Positions 1 through 8,075 of a DNA stretch of 64,000 nt are shown piece after piece. This DNA comes from an uncultured SAR116 cluster alpha proteobacterium (GTDB lineage: Bacteria; Pseudomonadota; Alphaproteobacteria; Puniceispirillales; Marisalimonadaceae): positions 1 to 64,000 of the forward strand of contig CACNRW010000007.1 in NCBI GenBank assembly GCA_902622875.1, written 5' to 3'. Both the position numbers and the translations under genes were made by a program. Each line of letters opens with the position of its first letter. The first letter of the stretch is position 1. Below the pieces are notes generated by a model. It saw only the letters and a list, made by a program, of their open reading frames with translations. It did no database searches and was not told the origin of the DNA.

Positions 1-890
1 CTAAGAAATTTCAGTCTACATCGTTATTTTTTAAAAAAATTAAAAAAAGAGTTAGACAGCTATTCCCTTATTATCTAAAGATAAAAATAGAGAAAAACGA
101 AATAAAACCTTATGAAATGTTCTCTTCATTTCAAACTGACGTGGCAATATTATCTTACAGAAACTCTTTACTAAGTGAAACTGTTATAATTTTTTTAAAA
201 AAATCTAAAGTAAAATTCTTAAAAGCATCTATTCCAAATTTTGTTGATGAATATTGCAAAGTGTTTTCCAAGACTCCAATTTTAGACTTAAATAGCGGAT
301 TTGGTTTCAATGAGGGTTTATTCCTATTTTGCATAATCAAAGTTGTAAGACCAACTTTAGTAATTGAATCTGGTATTATGAGGGGATTTACAACTTATTT
401 AATAGATTCAGCAACTGATGAAAACTGTGCTATAAATTGTTACGATATTAGCTTTGAAAATATTGAATATAGATCTAAAAAAGCAAAGTATTTTCAAAAT
501 GATATAAGTCAAACCCCACCAAATGTTAAAAATGAAAAAGTTTTGGCTTTTTGGGATGATCATACATCTCAACTAGATAGATTAGAATTTTCTATAAAAA
601 ATAATATAAAATATAACATTTTTGACGATGATTTGGGTTTCTTAAATTTTCATTCGGATGGTTGGCCTCCTATTCCATCTATAACTATGCTATACGAGAT
701 AAAAGATAAAATATTAAAAGGGGAAAAAATAAAATGGACTTCAAGAGGTAGAAAAGGGGAACTTTGGATTCACAAGTTTAATCATAATAATGCGGTCAAA
801 AACATATCTACGCATACAAAGTTTACAAGTCTGTTTCCCTATACTGGTTATAAAAATCAAAGTGAGTGCTCATTTGTAATGCTAAATTAA
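1..890 (+). CDS. SAM-methyltransferase-like protein, 5' end outside window
   Basis: The first in-window ATG is at 117, but the same frame is open without a stop back to base 3. The real start is therefore probably outside the window and about 38 more residues (Lys-rich) precede that Met. Counting from Met 117, residues about 78-95 (VIESGIMRGFTTYLI) resemble the glycine-containing motif I of class I SAM-binding folds, followed by CYDIS, which would hold the acidic ribose-binding residue. A later stretch with DDDLGF suggests a metal or active-site loop, as in cephalosporin-hydroxylase-like methyltransferases. The family assignment is inference from these motifs. It lies beside glycan genes, so sugar or lipid modification is plausible. 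A 158-base gap separates it from the convergent L,D-transpeptidase gene. Confidence 0.6.
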   Translation, partial: KKFQSTSLFFKKIKKRVRQLFPYYLKIKIEKNEIKPYEMFSSFQTDVAILSYRNSLLSETVIIFLKKSKVKFLKASIPNFVDEYCKVFSKTPILDLNSGFGFNEGLFLFCIIKVVRPTLVIESGIMRGFTTYLIDSATDENCAINCYDISFENIEYRSKKAKYFQNDISQTPPNVKNEKVLAFWDDHTSQLDRLEFSIKNNIKYNIFDDDLGFLNFHSDGWPPIPSITMLYEIKDKILKGEKIKWTSRGRKGELWIHKFNHNNAVKNISTHTKFTSLFPYTGYKNQSECSFVMLN

Positions 891-1048
891 ATTTATTTAT
901 AATTAAAAATTTGATTATAATTGCATTTATCCTGTAATGTAACCGATGTATATTTAATTTAAATAAATAGCACTTTTTCAGTTGAGAAGAGAAATAGATT
1001 GGCGGATTGTTATTAATTTTTAATCTTCACCAAGGAATTTGTTTAATT

Positions 1049-1585
1049 TTAAATTTTTATAAAAACTGTATTATTGATTTTTTTTAACAAAAAAATTAAA
1101 TTTTCTTTTAATAGAGCAATACAACCTGCTGTATTTCTCAAATCATCAAAACTACAATGTATAAAAATTGCACTTCCTTTCCCGTTAATAGTAGGATTTT
1201 GATTATAATTTAAGTTTAATAAAATATCATAAGCGTTATCTTGACGCCAAAGTCTTTCATATGTGAAGTTGTTCCTTTTTTTAATTTTTACGTATTTATT
1301 ATAATTTTCACTGGAAGGATCATCGCACCACCCACAATTTTTTGTAATTTTATTTAAAACTAATTTACAATTCGGTACTAAAGTTTTTAAATCAATTCTA
1401 TCTTCTCTATAAAAAATAGAATTTAACATCCACTTCCCTTTCGGAGTTGAAAGGTCACCTTCTTGCTTTTCTTGAGTAGAGATTATTCCATTTGATCCAA
1501 TTTGACACGAAAAATAATTTTCATACGCCAATAAATAATATTTAGTATGATTTTTCTTTAAAACCCAATAATTACTTTTAAGCAT
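1049..1585 (-). CDS. L,D-transpeptidase (YkuD) family protein
   Basis: This is a YkuD-type catalytic domain. The N-terminal part carries QEGDLSTPKGKW, typical of the family. The active site is IFIHC followed eleven residues later by NTAGCIAL, giving His143 and nucleophilic Cys155 in the 178-residue form. The family makes or edits 3-3 cross-links or lipoprotein links in peptidoglycan. I chose the ATG at 1585; the frame also opens from a TTG at 1621, with no ribosome-binding site at either. No signal peptide or membrane segment is visible in either form, which is odd for a periplasmic enzyme. It is divergent from an AmpG-like permease, so a murein link is likely. Confidence 0.8.
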   Translation of the reverse strand: MLKSNYWVLKKNHTKYYLLAYENYFSCQIGSNGIISTQEKQEGDLSTPKGKWMLNSIFYREDRIDLKTLVPNCKLVLNKITKNCGWCDDPSSENYNKYVKIKKRNNFTYERLWRQDNAYDILLNLNYNQNPTINGKGSAIFIHCSFDDLRNTAGCIALLKENLIFLLKKINNTVFIKI

Positions 1586-1666
1586 ATTTATAAATCTTTT
1601 TATTAAAGAAAAATTAATCAAAATAGTATATCACTATAAAGTATCAAATAGTAGAGTTGTTTTATT

Positions 1667-3148
1667 GTGTCATACTTTAATCCAGTTACAGTTTATCTAG
1701 ATAAAAGAGTATTAAGGCTTTTATTTTTAGGTTTTTCATCCGGTCTTCCAATTTTGTTAATTTTTTCTACACTTTCACTTTGGCTGAAATCAGCAGGGAT
1801 TGATAGGAGTACCATTACATTCTTTAGTTGGGCAGGATTGGCATATGGATTCAAATTTATTTGGGCACCATTAATAGACAGAATCCCTATACCTTTTCTA
1901 TCAAAAAACTTTGGTCATCGAAAAAGTTGGTTATTAATCACTCAATTAAGTATTATTTTTATACTAGTATTAATATCATTCACAGATCCTATTAAAAATA
2001 TTTTGTTTTTAACTATATTAATAATATTGCTTGGATTTGTAAGTGCAAATCAAGATATTATAATTGATGCTTATCGCATTGAATCAGCTCCAGTTAACCT
2101 TCAAACTGCATTGAGTGCAATGTATGTAATTGGGTATAGAATAGGAATGATAGTTGCAGGCGCAGGTTCTTTATACTTTGTATTCATTTTAGGAGGAGAT
2201 GAAAATGATTATAATTCAAAACCTTGGCAAACTGCTTATCTATTTATGGCAGTATTTCAATCAGTAGGGCTACTTACAACCTTACTATCCCCTGAACCAA
2301 AAGTAGAAAAAAATATTATTTATGACAATAACGAAAAAATCAGATTATTATTTATTTTTTTTGTTGGGTTAGGAGGATTTATCTTGACTTTCATTAGCTT
2401 TCCAAGCTTTTATTTCGAAAGCATTTTGTCAAAAGGTTTATATAATTTTATTAAAATATCTTCAGCTATCATGTGCTCACTTATTTTGTTTTGGGTAACA
2501 ACTAAATTAAAAATAATAAGACCTAATATTGTAAATGATACTTTTTTTCTACCTTTTAAACAATTTACAAAAAAGTACGGACAATTCACAATTATTTTAA
2601 TTTTATTGATAGTATGTTATCGAGTGGCTGATATCGTTATGGGAGTGGTTGCCAACTTATTTTACTCTGACATGGGTTACAGTCTAAAAGAAATAGCTAC
2701 TTACTCAAAATTCTGGGGGTTAATTGCAACAATATCTGGTGGAGTAATTGGAGGAATAATATCTTTCAAAATTGGAGTTAATTTTACTTTATTAATTGGT
2801 GCAATTTTAGCTGCAAGTAGCAATGTTTTATTTGCTCTTATTTCTTCAATGGAACCTAATTCTATAATTCTAGTGTCTGTTATTACAGCTGACAATATTA
2901 GTGCCGGTTTAGCTTCGACAGCTTTTGTAGCATTTTTAGGAAGCCTAACTGATTCAAAGTTTACTGCAACTCAATTTGCTTTTTTTACTTCTATCATGCT
3001 TGTTGTACCAAAATTAATGAGTGGTTACTCGGGCACTTTAGTTGACATATTTGGATATCATAATTTTTTTATTATAACTGCTATAATTGGTATACCAGCA
3101 ATTATTTTGAATATATTATTAATAAGAATAAGTAATAAAGATGAATAG
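1667..3148 (+). CDS. ampG: AmpG-family MFS permease (muropeptide import)
   Basis: A 493-residue, strongly hydrophobic protein with about 12-14 membrane segments and the AmpG-type opening LLFLGFSSGLPILL, then WLKSAGIDRSTITFFSW and FIWAPLIDR. AmpG carries anhydro-muropeptides from periplasm to cytoplasm for peptidoglycan recycling. It starts with GTG at 1667; no ATG lies upstream in frame. It is divergent from the L,D-transpeptidase gene with about 80 bases between, and its 3' end overlaps the next glycosyltransferase by 8 bases. The substrate is inferred from family membership; other MFS sugar or peptide substrates remain possible. Confidence 0.82.
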   Translation: MSYFNPVTVYLDKRVLRLLFLGFSSGLPILLIFSTLSLWLKSAGIDRSTITFFSWAGLAYGFKFIWAPLIDRIPIPFLSKNFGHRKSWLLITQLSIIFILVLISFTDPIKNILFLTILIILLGFVSANQDIIIDAYRIESAPVNLQTALSAMYVIGYRIGMIVAGAGSLYFVFILGGDENDYNSKPWQTAYLFMAVFQSVGLLTTLLSPEPKVEKNIIYDNNEKIRLLFIFFVGLGGFILTFISFPSFYFESILSKGLYNFIKISSAIMCSLILFWVTTKLKIIRPNIVNDTFFLPFKQFTKKYGQFTIILILLIVCYRVADIVMGVVANLFYSDMGYSLKEIATYSKFWGLIATISGGVIGGIISFKIGVNFTLLIGAILAASSNVLFALISSMEPNSIILVSVITADNISAGLASTAFVAFLGSLTDSKFTATQFAFFTSIMLVVPKLMSGYSGTLVDIFGYHNFFIITAIIGIPAIILNILLIRISNKDE

Positions 3149-3908
3149 AAATTTTTATTTTACCTGGGTTATAAATGTTAAAAAAAATATTGTAAGAAAA
3201 AATTTTATCACTAAACAGTTAAATAACACTGGCATCAATTTTAAAATATTTGATGCAATCACACCTTCTTCTAAAATTGAATTCAAACATTACTATAATG
3301 AAAGACGAACTGAAATACATTACGGAAGACCATTGATGAAGACGGAATTAGCTTGTGCGTTGAGCCATATCTCTTTATGGAAAAAGCTTATTAATCAGGA
3401 TAAATATAAGCACTTTCTTATTTTAGAAGATGATGTAACGATAGATAAGGGGATAAATAACTTGTTAAAGTCCTATGATTTTTCTAGCTTAGATTTAATA
3501 AAGTTTTCAGGTCAACATCAAAGGCCTGAAAAAAAAATAGCTTCACTCATACAAGGACGAAAATTATATCTTCAAGCATACGGACCGCTTGATGCCTCAG
3601 GATATTTAATTAGTAAGAATGCTGCAAGGACAATTCTACCTCATGCCTTAAAATTAAATTTTGCTATCGATGTTATTATGGATAGGTCTTTTGAACATAA
3701 AATTCCAATATATTCCGTTAAACCCTACCCCGTTACGTCAGAATGGCATAATGATCCAAAGGACCCATTATTTACAGATATAGGAGTAAGAACTAATAAA
3801 TATTCAACTAACAGGAGCTATTTTGATCGCTTAAAAACAAAATTAATTAGAATACAGACCAGTTACTATAGAAGATTAGCTCGCCTAAGATTATTCTATG
3901 ATTTATAA
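3141..3908 (+). CDS. Glycosyltransferase family 25 protein
   Basis: A 255-residue GT25 (LPS glycosyltransferase) protein. It opens with a beta-strand FTWVINV, has MKTELACALSHISLWKK at residues 66-82 (the family's GExGC-SH-like region) and an acidic metal-binding motif LILEDDV at 93-99. It continues with GPLDASGYLISKNAA, the conserved acceptor region. GT25 enzymes add galactose or similar sugars to lipooligosaccharide cores at the inner face of the membrane. The start codon overlaps the last 8 bases of ampG, so the two are probably translationally coupled. The donor and acceptor cannot be read from sequence. Confidence 0.85.
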   Translation: MNRNFYFTWVINVKKNIVRKNFITKQLNNTGINFKIFDAITPSSKIEFKHYYNERRTEIHYGRPLMKTELACALSHISLWKKLINQDKYKHFLILEDDVTIDKGINNLLKSYDFSSLDLIKFSGQHQRPEKKIASLIQGRKLYLQAYGPLDASGYLISKNAARTILPHALKLNFAIDVIMDRSFEHKIPIYSVKPYPVTSEWHNDPKDPLFTDIGVRTNKYSTNRSYFDRLKTKLIRIQTSYYRRLARLRLFYDL

Positions 3909-3946
3909 CCATACTTTAATTATTTTAATCAGGAATATAAACATTT

Positions 3947-5197
3947 ATGGATAATGATATATATAATATTTTTCGTAATACTATTGCTAACATGAATAAA
4001 TTTTCACCAAAATTTATTATATTATTTTGGTTTGCTGGACCATTTATATACCTAATTGAAAGAACTCCTGGAGATGTTTGGTTAAGTTTAATTGCTTTAA
4101 TTTTTTTAGTAAAATCAATAATTAACAAAGATTGGTTTTGGGCAAAACAAGCCTGGTTTAAATTTGCTTTAATTTACTGGGCTTGGGGTCTTTTAGTATC
4201 TATTCAGGGTCCAATGCCGGTTTTTTCTTTTCAAGAAGGATTTGTATGGATTAGATTTCCTTTATATGCTGCAGCTGTACAATGCTGGATTGCAAAACAG
4301 AGAGAAATTAGATTTTCAATGTTATTTTTACTATCCGTATCATCTATTATAATGAGCTTTATACTTGTAACGGAATATTATTTAATAGGTCCTCATGATG
4401 GCCGACTTAGTTGGCCTTACGGAGATTTAATACCAGGTAACTTTATTGCTAAAGCGTGTATGCCTGTATTACTAACTATGTTAGCAATTTGTATTTCAAA
4501 ACTGAAAACAATTAATATCTATTACTATTTTACTATATTTATATCTATATATGCTGTTATTTTGACTGGAGAGAGAACACATACTATTTTAATAATATGC
4601 GCATGTTTAGTTGCAACTTTGGCCTATAAACCTAATTTTAAATTGACTTCATTAATCATAATTATAATAACTTTAATAGTAAGTCTTACTTTATATTACG
4701 ATCAAATATTATACACACGTTTTTCTCAACAATTATTTGACAATATACCAGTATTTAACACTGACACTTCTTATTGGGGTACTTGGAGAAGTGGACTTCA
4801 ACAAGGGTTAGAAAATTTTTGGCTTGGGGTAGGTCCGACTGGAAGTAGATATACCTGTGGTCATCTTGGACCACATTGGTTACCAGGGACAAATTATTGT
4901 GGAAACCATCCTCATAATTTTTATATTCAAATGTTTGCTGAAACTGGTTTTATAGGCTTGCTAATTGGTTGCACAATGATATTTAATATTATTAAAACAT
5001 GTTGGGATAGTCGTAAAGAATTACCAAATTGTTTGCTTGCTAATATTTCATTTATAATACCTTTTTCAGTATTCTTTCCTTTTCAACAAGCTGGAAGTTT
5101 TTTTGGACAATGGAATAATTTATTTATGTGGTTTGCTATTGGATTAGCTTTAAGTAATTATCAAAAATGGAAAAAAGATAAAATTATTCCATCATAA
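3947..5197 (+). CDS. O-antigen ligase family (Wzy_C) membrane protein
   Basis: A 416-residue polytopic protein with about 10-12 hydrophobic segments and one large periplasmic loop at about residues 275-320 (SYWGTWRSGLQQGLENFWLG, then TNYCGNHPHNFYIQ). The His-rich HPHN motif followed by MFAETGFIGLLIG is characteristic of the Wzy_C domain shared by WaaL ligases and Wzy polymerases. Ligase versus polymerase cannot be told apart here. The ATG at 3947 follows an AGGA about a dozen bases upstream. It is co-directional with the GT25 gene, and its last 14 bases overlap the end of the convergent GT4 gene. Confidence 0.82.
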   Translation: MDNDIYNIFRNTIANMNKFSPKFIILFWFAGPFIYLIERTPGDVWLSLIALIFLVKSIINKDWFWAKQAWFKFALIYWAWGLLVSIQGPMPVFSFQEGFVWIRFPLYAAAVQCWIAKQREIRFSMLFLLSVSSIIMSFILVTEYYLIGPHDGRLSWPYGDLIPGNFIAKACMPVLLTMLAICISKLKTINIYYYFTIFISIYAVILTGERTHTILIICACLVATLAYKPNFKLTSLIIIIITLIVSLTLYYDQILYTRFSQQLFDNIPVFNTDTSYWGTWRSGLQQGLENFWLGVGPTGSRYTCGHLGPHWLPGTNYCGNHPHNFYIQMFAETGFIGLLIGCTMIFNIIKTCWDSRKELPNCLLANISFIIPFSVFFPFQQAGSFFGQWNNLFMWFAIGLALSNYQKWKKDKIIPS

Positions 5198-6278
5198 TTT
5201 TTTTTCTTAAATTGTCTAAAGTTCTAGCTGAATTATTTGCAGTGAACTTAAATTTATATTTTGCTCTTTTTTGGAAGCTCTTTCGAAAAGAATTATTATT
5301 GATAAGCAATTCTAAAGAACTCGTGATTTTTTTCACATCAATGTTGTCTAAGAGTATCCCCTTATCTTTAATAATTTCTGGAATAGCGCCCTTAGTTGAA
5401 GTTATAATTGCGCAACCACATAACATTCCTTCTGCTACAACTAAACCAAAAGGTTCATCCCATATTGACGGAACTATCAATATTTCAGATTTTTGCATTA
5501 CAGTCTGAGATTTTTGATATGATAAGTATCCTGTAAATTTGACGTTAGGGCCTAACTCTAAGACTAACGCCCTTATCTTTTCAGAATATCTAGTTTTTGA
5601 ATTAGTACCTAAATAGGTGGAACCTACAACCATAAAATCCCAGTCTTTGTATTTTTTATGAATTTTTTTTACTGCTTCAAGAAAAAGATGTGCTCCCTTT
5701 TCTTTTACTAAACGACCGACAAATGTAATTAATTTTTCTTTTTTGTGTTTAATATTTGAAACTAAACTTACACCATTATATAGTACATGCAACTTTTCTG
5801 TATTATCATTCAAATCAATTAAAAATTGATTTTTAATGTAGTTACTTACAAAGCAAATACCAGAACAATTACTTATGAGATATGACCTATCTTTTATTGA
5901 TTTTGATCCTTTCATTTCTAAAGGGTCATTATGAAAAAAAAGAATTATCTTTGCTTTTTTCACTTTTTTTTTGATTATTTTTAATAAAAATGGCCTGTTA
6001 TGTATTTCAATAATTGGATATTCTATATTCAAACGATTTATCTCATCGCACATACTTTTTGCTAAATGAACATTCTTACTGACGAAAGGTATGCTTGTTT
6101 TTTTTATTCCAAAAAAATTGTCTTTTAACATTGGATTATTAATATTTTGTCCAAAAATAGTTATTTTATTTTTAAAAATACTTTCTTTGAAATTAGCCTC
6201 AACTGTAATTGAAACAGATGACTTCATGTTTTTTGAAAACTTTTCCTTAAATGGCAACAAAACATTAATTTGAGACAC
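5184..6278 (-). CDS. Glycosyltransferase family 4 protein
   Basis: A GT-B glycosyltransferase. The C-terminal domain carries FVGRLVKEKGAHLFLEAV (about residues 186-203 in the chosen form) and the nucleotide-sugar site DEPFGLVVAEGMLCG about 80 residues later, both hallmarks of the GT1/GT4 clan. The frame opens at a TTG at 6299, but an AAGGA lies seven bases before a GTG at 6278, giving MSQINVLLPF, so I place the start there (364 residues). It is cytoplasmic or membrane-peripheral and transfers a sugar to a lipid-linked glycan. Its end overlaps the convergent O-antigen ligase gene by 14 bases. Confidence 0.85.
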   Translation of the reverse strand: MSQINVLLPFKEKFSKNMKSSVSITVEANFKESIFKNKITIFGQNINNPMLKDNFFGIKKTSIPFVSKNVHLAKSMCDEINRLNIEYPIIEIHNRPFLLKIIKKKVKKAKIILFFHNDPLEMKGSKSIKDRSYLISNCSGICFVSNYIKNQFLIDLNDNTEKLHVLYNGVSLVSNIKHKKEKLITFVGRLVKEKGAHLFLEAVKKIHKKYKDWDFMVVGSTYLGTNSKTRYSEKIRALVLELGPNVKFTGYLSYQKSQTVMQKSEILIVPSIWDEPFGLVVAEGMLCGCAIITSTKGAIPEIIKDKGILLDNIDVKKITSSLELLINNNSFRKSFQKRAKYKFKFTANNSARTLDNLRKKIMME

Positions 6279-6382
6279 AATGTTATCCTTACATATCAAT
6301 AATTTTATTAAATCAGCTTCTTCTCAAATATTAATTTATTTGTTAGATATAATATATAATTTATTTATATTGGGATTTTTTT

Positions 6383-7120
6383 TTGCAAACGATAATATGT
6401 ATGAAATGGGGTAAAAGATATGACTCAATCTTTGTAAATAGGCTTTTTAGATCAATAAAAAGACATTCCAATAGAAAGACTCGATTACTTTGTTTTACAG
6501 ATAACACGTCAGGTATCGATAAAGAAATTGAATGTAAACCTCTCCCCAAAATTAATATTCCTGGTTACTTGTCAAATACACCGTGGAGAAAAATTAGTGT
6601 TTGGCAATATCCTCTTCATGATCTGCAAGGAGATGTATTATTTTTAGATCTAGATCTAGTAATTACAGGGAATATTGACAGGTTTTTTGACTATAAACCA
6701 GGTTTATACTGTGTAATTGAAAATTGGACACAAAAAGGTAAAGGAATAGGAAATACTAGCTGTTTTAGATTCCCAGTTGGTAATTACTCCTTTGTTTATT
6801 CAAACTTTGAAAAAAACTCAAATGAAATTTTAAAAAAATTTCACATAGAACAAACTTACTTAAGTGATCAAATTAGGAACCAAGAGTTTTGGCCTAATCA
6901 GTGGTGTGTAAGTTTTAAACATGATTTATTGCCAAAATGGCCAATAAGATTATGGAAAGCAGCAGAACTTCCAACAGACACAAGTGTGGTGGCATTCACA
7001 GGTAAACCTGATCCAGATGATGTTTTGTTAGGTAAATGGCCTGTTCCAAAGAAATATTTTTTTAAAAAAGTATATAAACAAATTTGTACTCCACATTGGG
7101 TTAAATCAAATTGGATATAA
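6383..7120 (+). CDS. Putative DXD-type glycosyltransferase
   Basis: A 245-residue protein with a GT-A-like layout. It has an N-terminal strand TIICMKWGKRYDSIFVNRLF, then VLFLDLDLVITGNID near residues 87-101, a DXD motif for metal and nucleotide-sugar binding, and a C-terminal AFTGKPDPDD. It resembles capsule or LPS GT8-like enzymes; I cannot name the sugar. The start is a TTG at 6383 with a GGGA 8 bases upstream. Starting at the later ATG would remove the conserved first strand. It is divergent from the GT4 gene (about 100 bases) and ends 4 bases from the convergent dehydrogenase gene. Confidence 0.72.
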   Translation: MQTIICMKWGKRYDSIFVNRLFRSIKRHSNRKTRLLCFTDNTSGIDKEIECKPLPKINIPGYLSNTPWRKISVWQYPLHDLQGDVLFLDLDLVITGNIDRFFDYKPGLYCVIENWTQKGKGIGNTSCFRFPVGNYSFVYSNFEKNSNEILKKFHIEQTYLSDQIRNQEFWPNQWCVSFKHDLLPKWPIRLWKAAELPTDTSVVAFTGKPDPDDVLLGKWPVPKKYFFKKVYKQICTPHWVKSNWI

Positions 7121-7124
7121 TGTG

Positions 7125-8075
7125 CTAATTGATTATGTTTATTGTTTTATTTTCTAAATAACTCTTTATCACCGAGAAATAGCCCTTAAAAAATTTAGCA
7201 TAAGACTCTAAAGCAACATATCCTATGTGAGGGGTTAAAATTAAATTTTCTATAGATCTTAAAATGTGATTTTCGGGAAGAGGCTCTATGTCGTAAACAT
7301 CTAGCGCTGCCCCCCCTATTCTTCTATCCATTAAACTTTTTACTAAATCACTTTCCTTAATTATAGGTCCTCTACTTGTGTTAACTAAAAAAGATTTTTT
7401 TTTCATTAGCTTTAATTTATCATTATTTACAAATCCGTGTGTCCTCTCAGATAGTCGTGTATGAATACTCAAAACATCCGATTTTTCAAAAAGTTTTAAA
7501 CACTCTACATATGCTATATCATTTCTATTACACAATTCTTTTTTTAAGTTATGACTCCAAGCTATTACTTCCATACCGAATGCTTTTCCATATTTTGCAA
7601 CTTGCAAACCTTGCTTCCCAAGACCTAATACACCAAGCGTCTTACCTTTAAGACTTCTGCCTATGGAAGTTTGCCATTTACCATTCTTCATGTTTTCTAT
7701 TTCTGTTAACAATCCTCTCCATCCCATCATAATTAATGCCCACGTTAATTCCGCAGTTGGATGAATTTCAGTATCTGTTCCACATAGAATGATATTTCTT
7801 TTCTTGAGCTCATCATTATCAATTGATGCGTTCCACATGCCACTTGTAATAACTAATTTTAAATTAGGAAGTTTTGAAATTAAAACCTTAGTTAAAGGAG
7901 TTCTTTCACGCATCAAACATAAAATTTCAAATCCTCTTAGCTGTTCAGCTAAATCTATATCTTTACCTATATATTTATTAAATACAGTAATATTAATTTT
8001 ATTTTTTAATTGTTTCCAATCTACAAAATTATTGGCCACGTTTTGATAGTCGTCTAAAATCGCAACCTTAATCAT
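7125..8075 (-). CDS. D-2-hydroxyacid dehydrogenase family protein
   Basis: A 316-residue NAD(P)-dependent D-isomer-specific 2-hydroxyacid dehydrogenase. The Rossmann motif GLGKQG lies near residues 152-157. The substrate and catalytic residues occur in NTSRGPI (Arg), DVYDIEPLP (Glu) and LTPHIGY (His). It resembles the serA/glyoxylate reductase superfamily but lacks the C-terminal ACT domain of many SerA proteins, so it is more likely a general 2-ketoacid reductase. The first 8 bases overlap the end of the TcuA-like gene, implying coupled translation with that flavoprotein. Confidence 0.85.
   Translation of the reverse strand: MIKVAILDDYQNVANNFVDWKQLKNKINITVFNKYIGKDIDLAEQLRGFEILCLMRERTPLTKVLISKLPNLKLVITSGMWNASIDNDELKKRNIILCGTDTEIHPTAELTWALIMMGWRGLLTEIENMKNGKWQTSIGRSLKGKTLGVLGLGKQGLQVAKYGKAFGMEVIAWSHNLKKELCNRNDIAYVECLKLFEKSDVLSIHTRLSERTHGFVNNDKLKLMKKKSFLVNTSRGPIIKESDLVKSLMDRRIGGAALDVYDIEPLPENHILRSIENLILTPHIGYVALESYAKFFKGYFSVIKSYLENKTINIIN

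Noticed and set aside
891..1048. AT-only inverted repeat (897-920) as a terminator for the left-edge gene
   Set aside because: All A-T stem with no T-tract following; not distinguishable from background.
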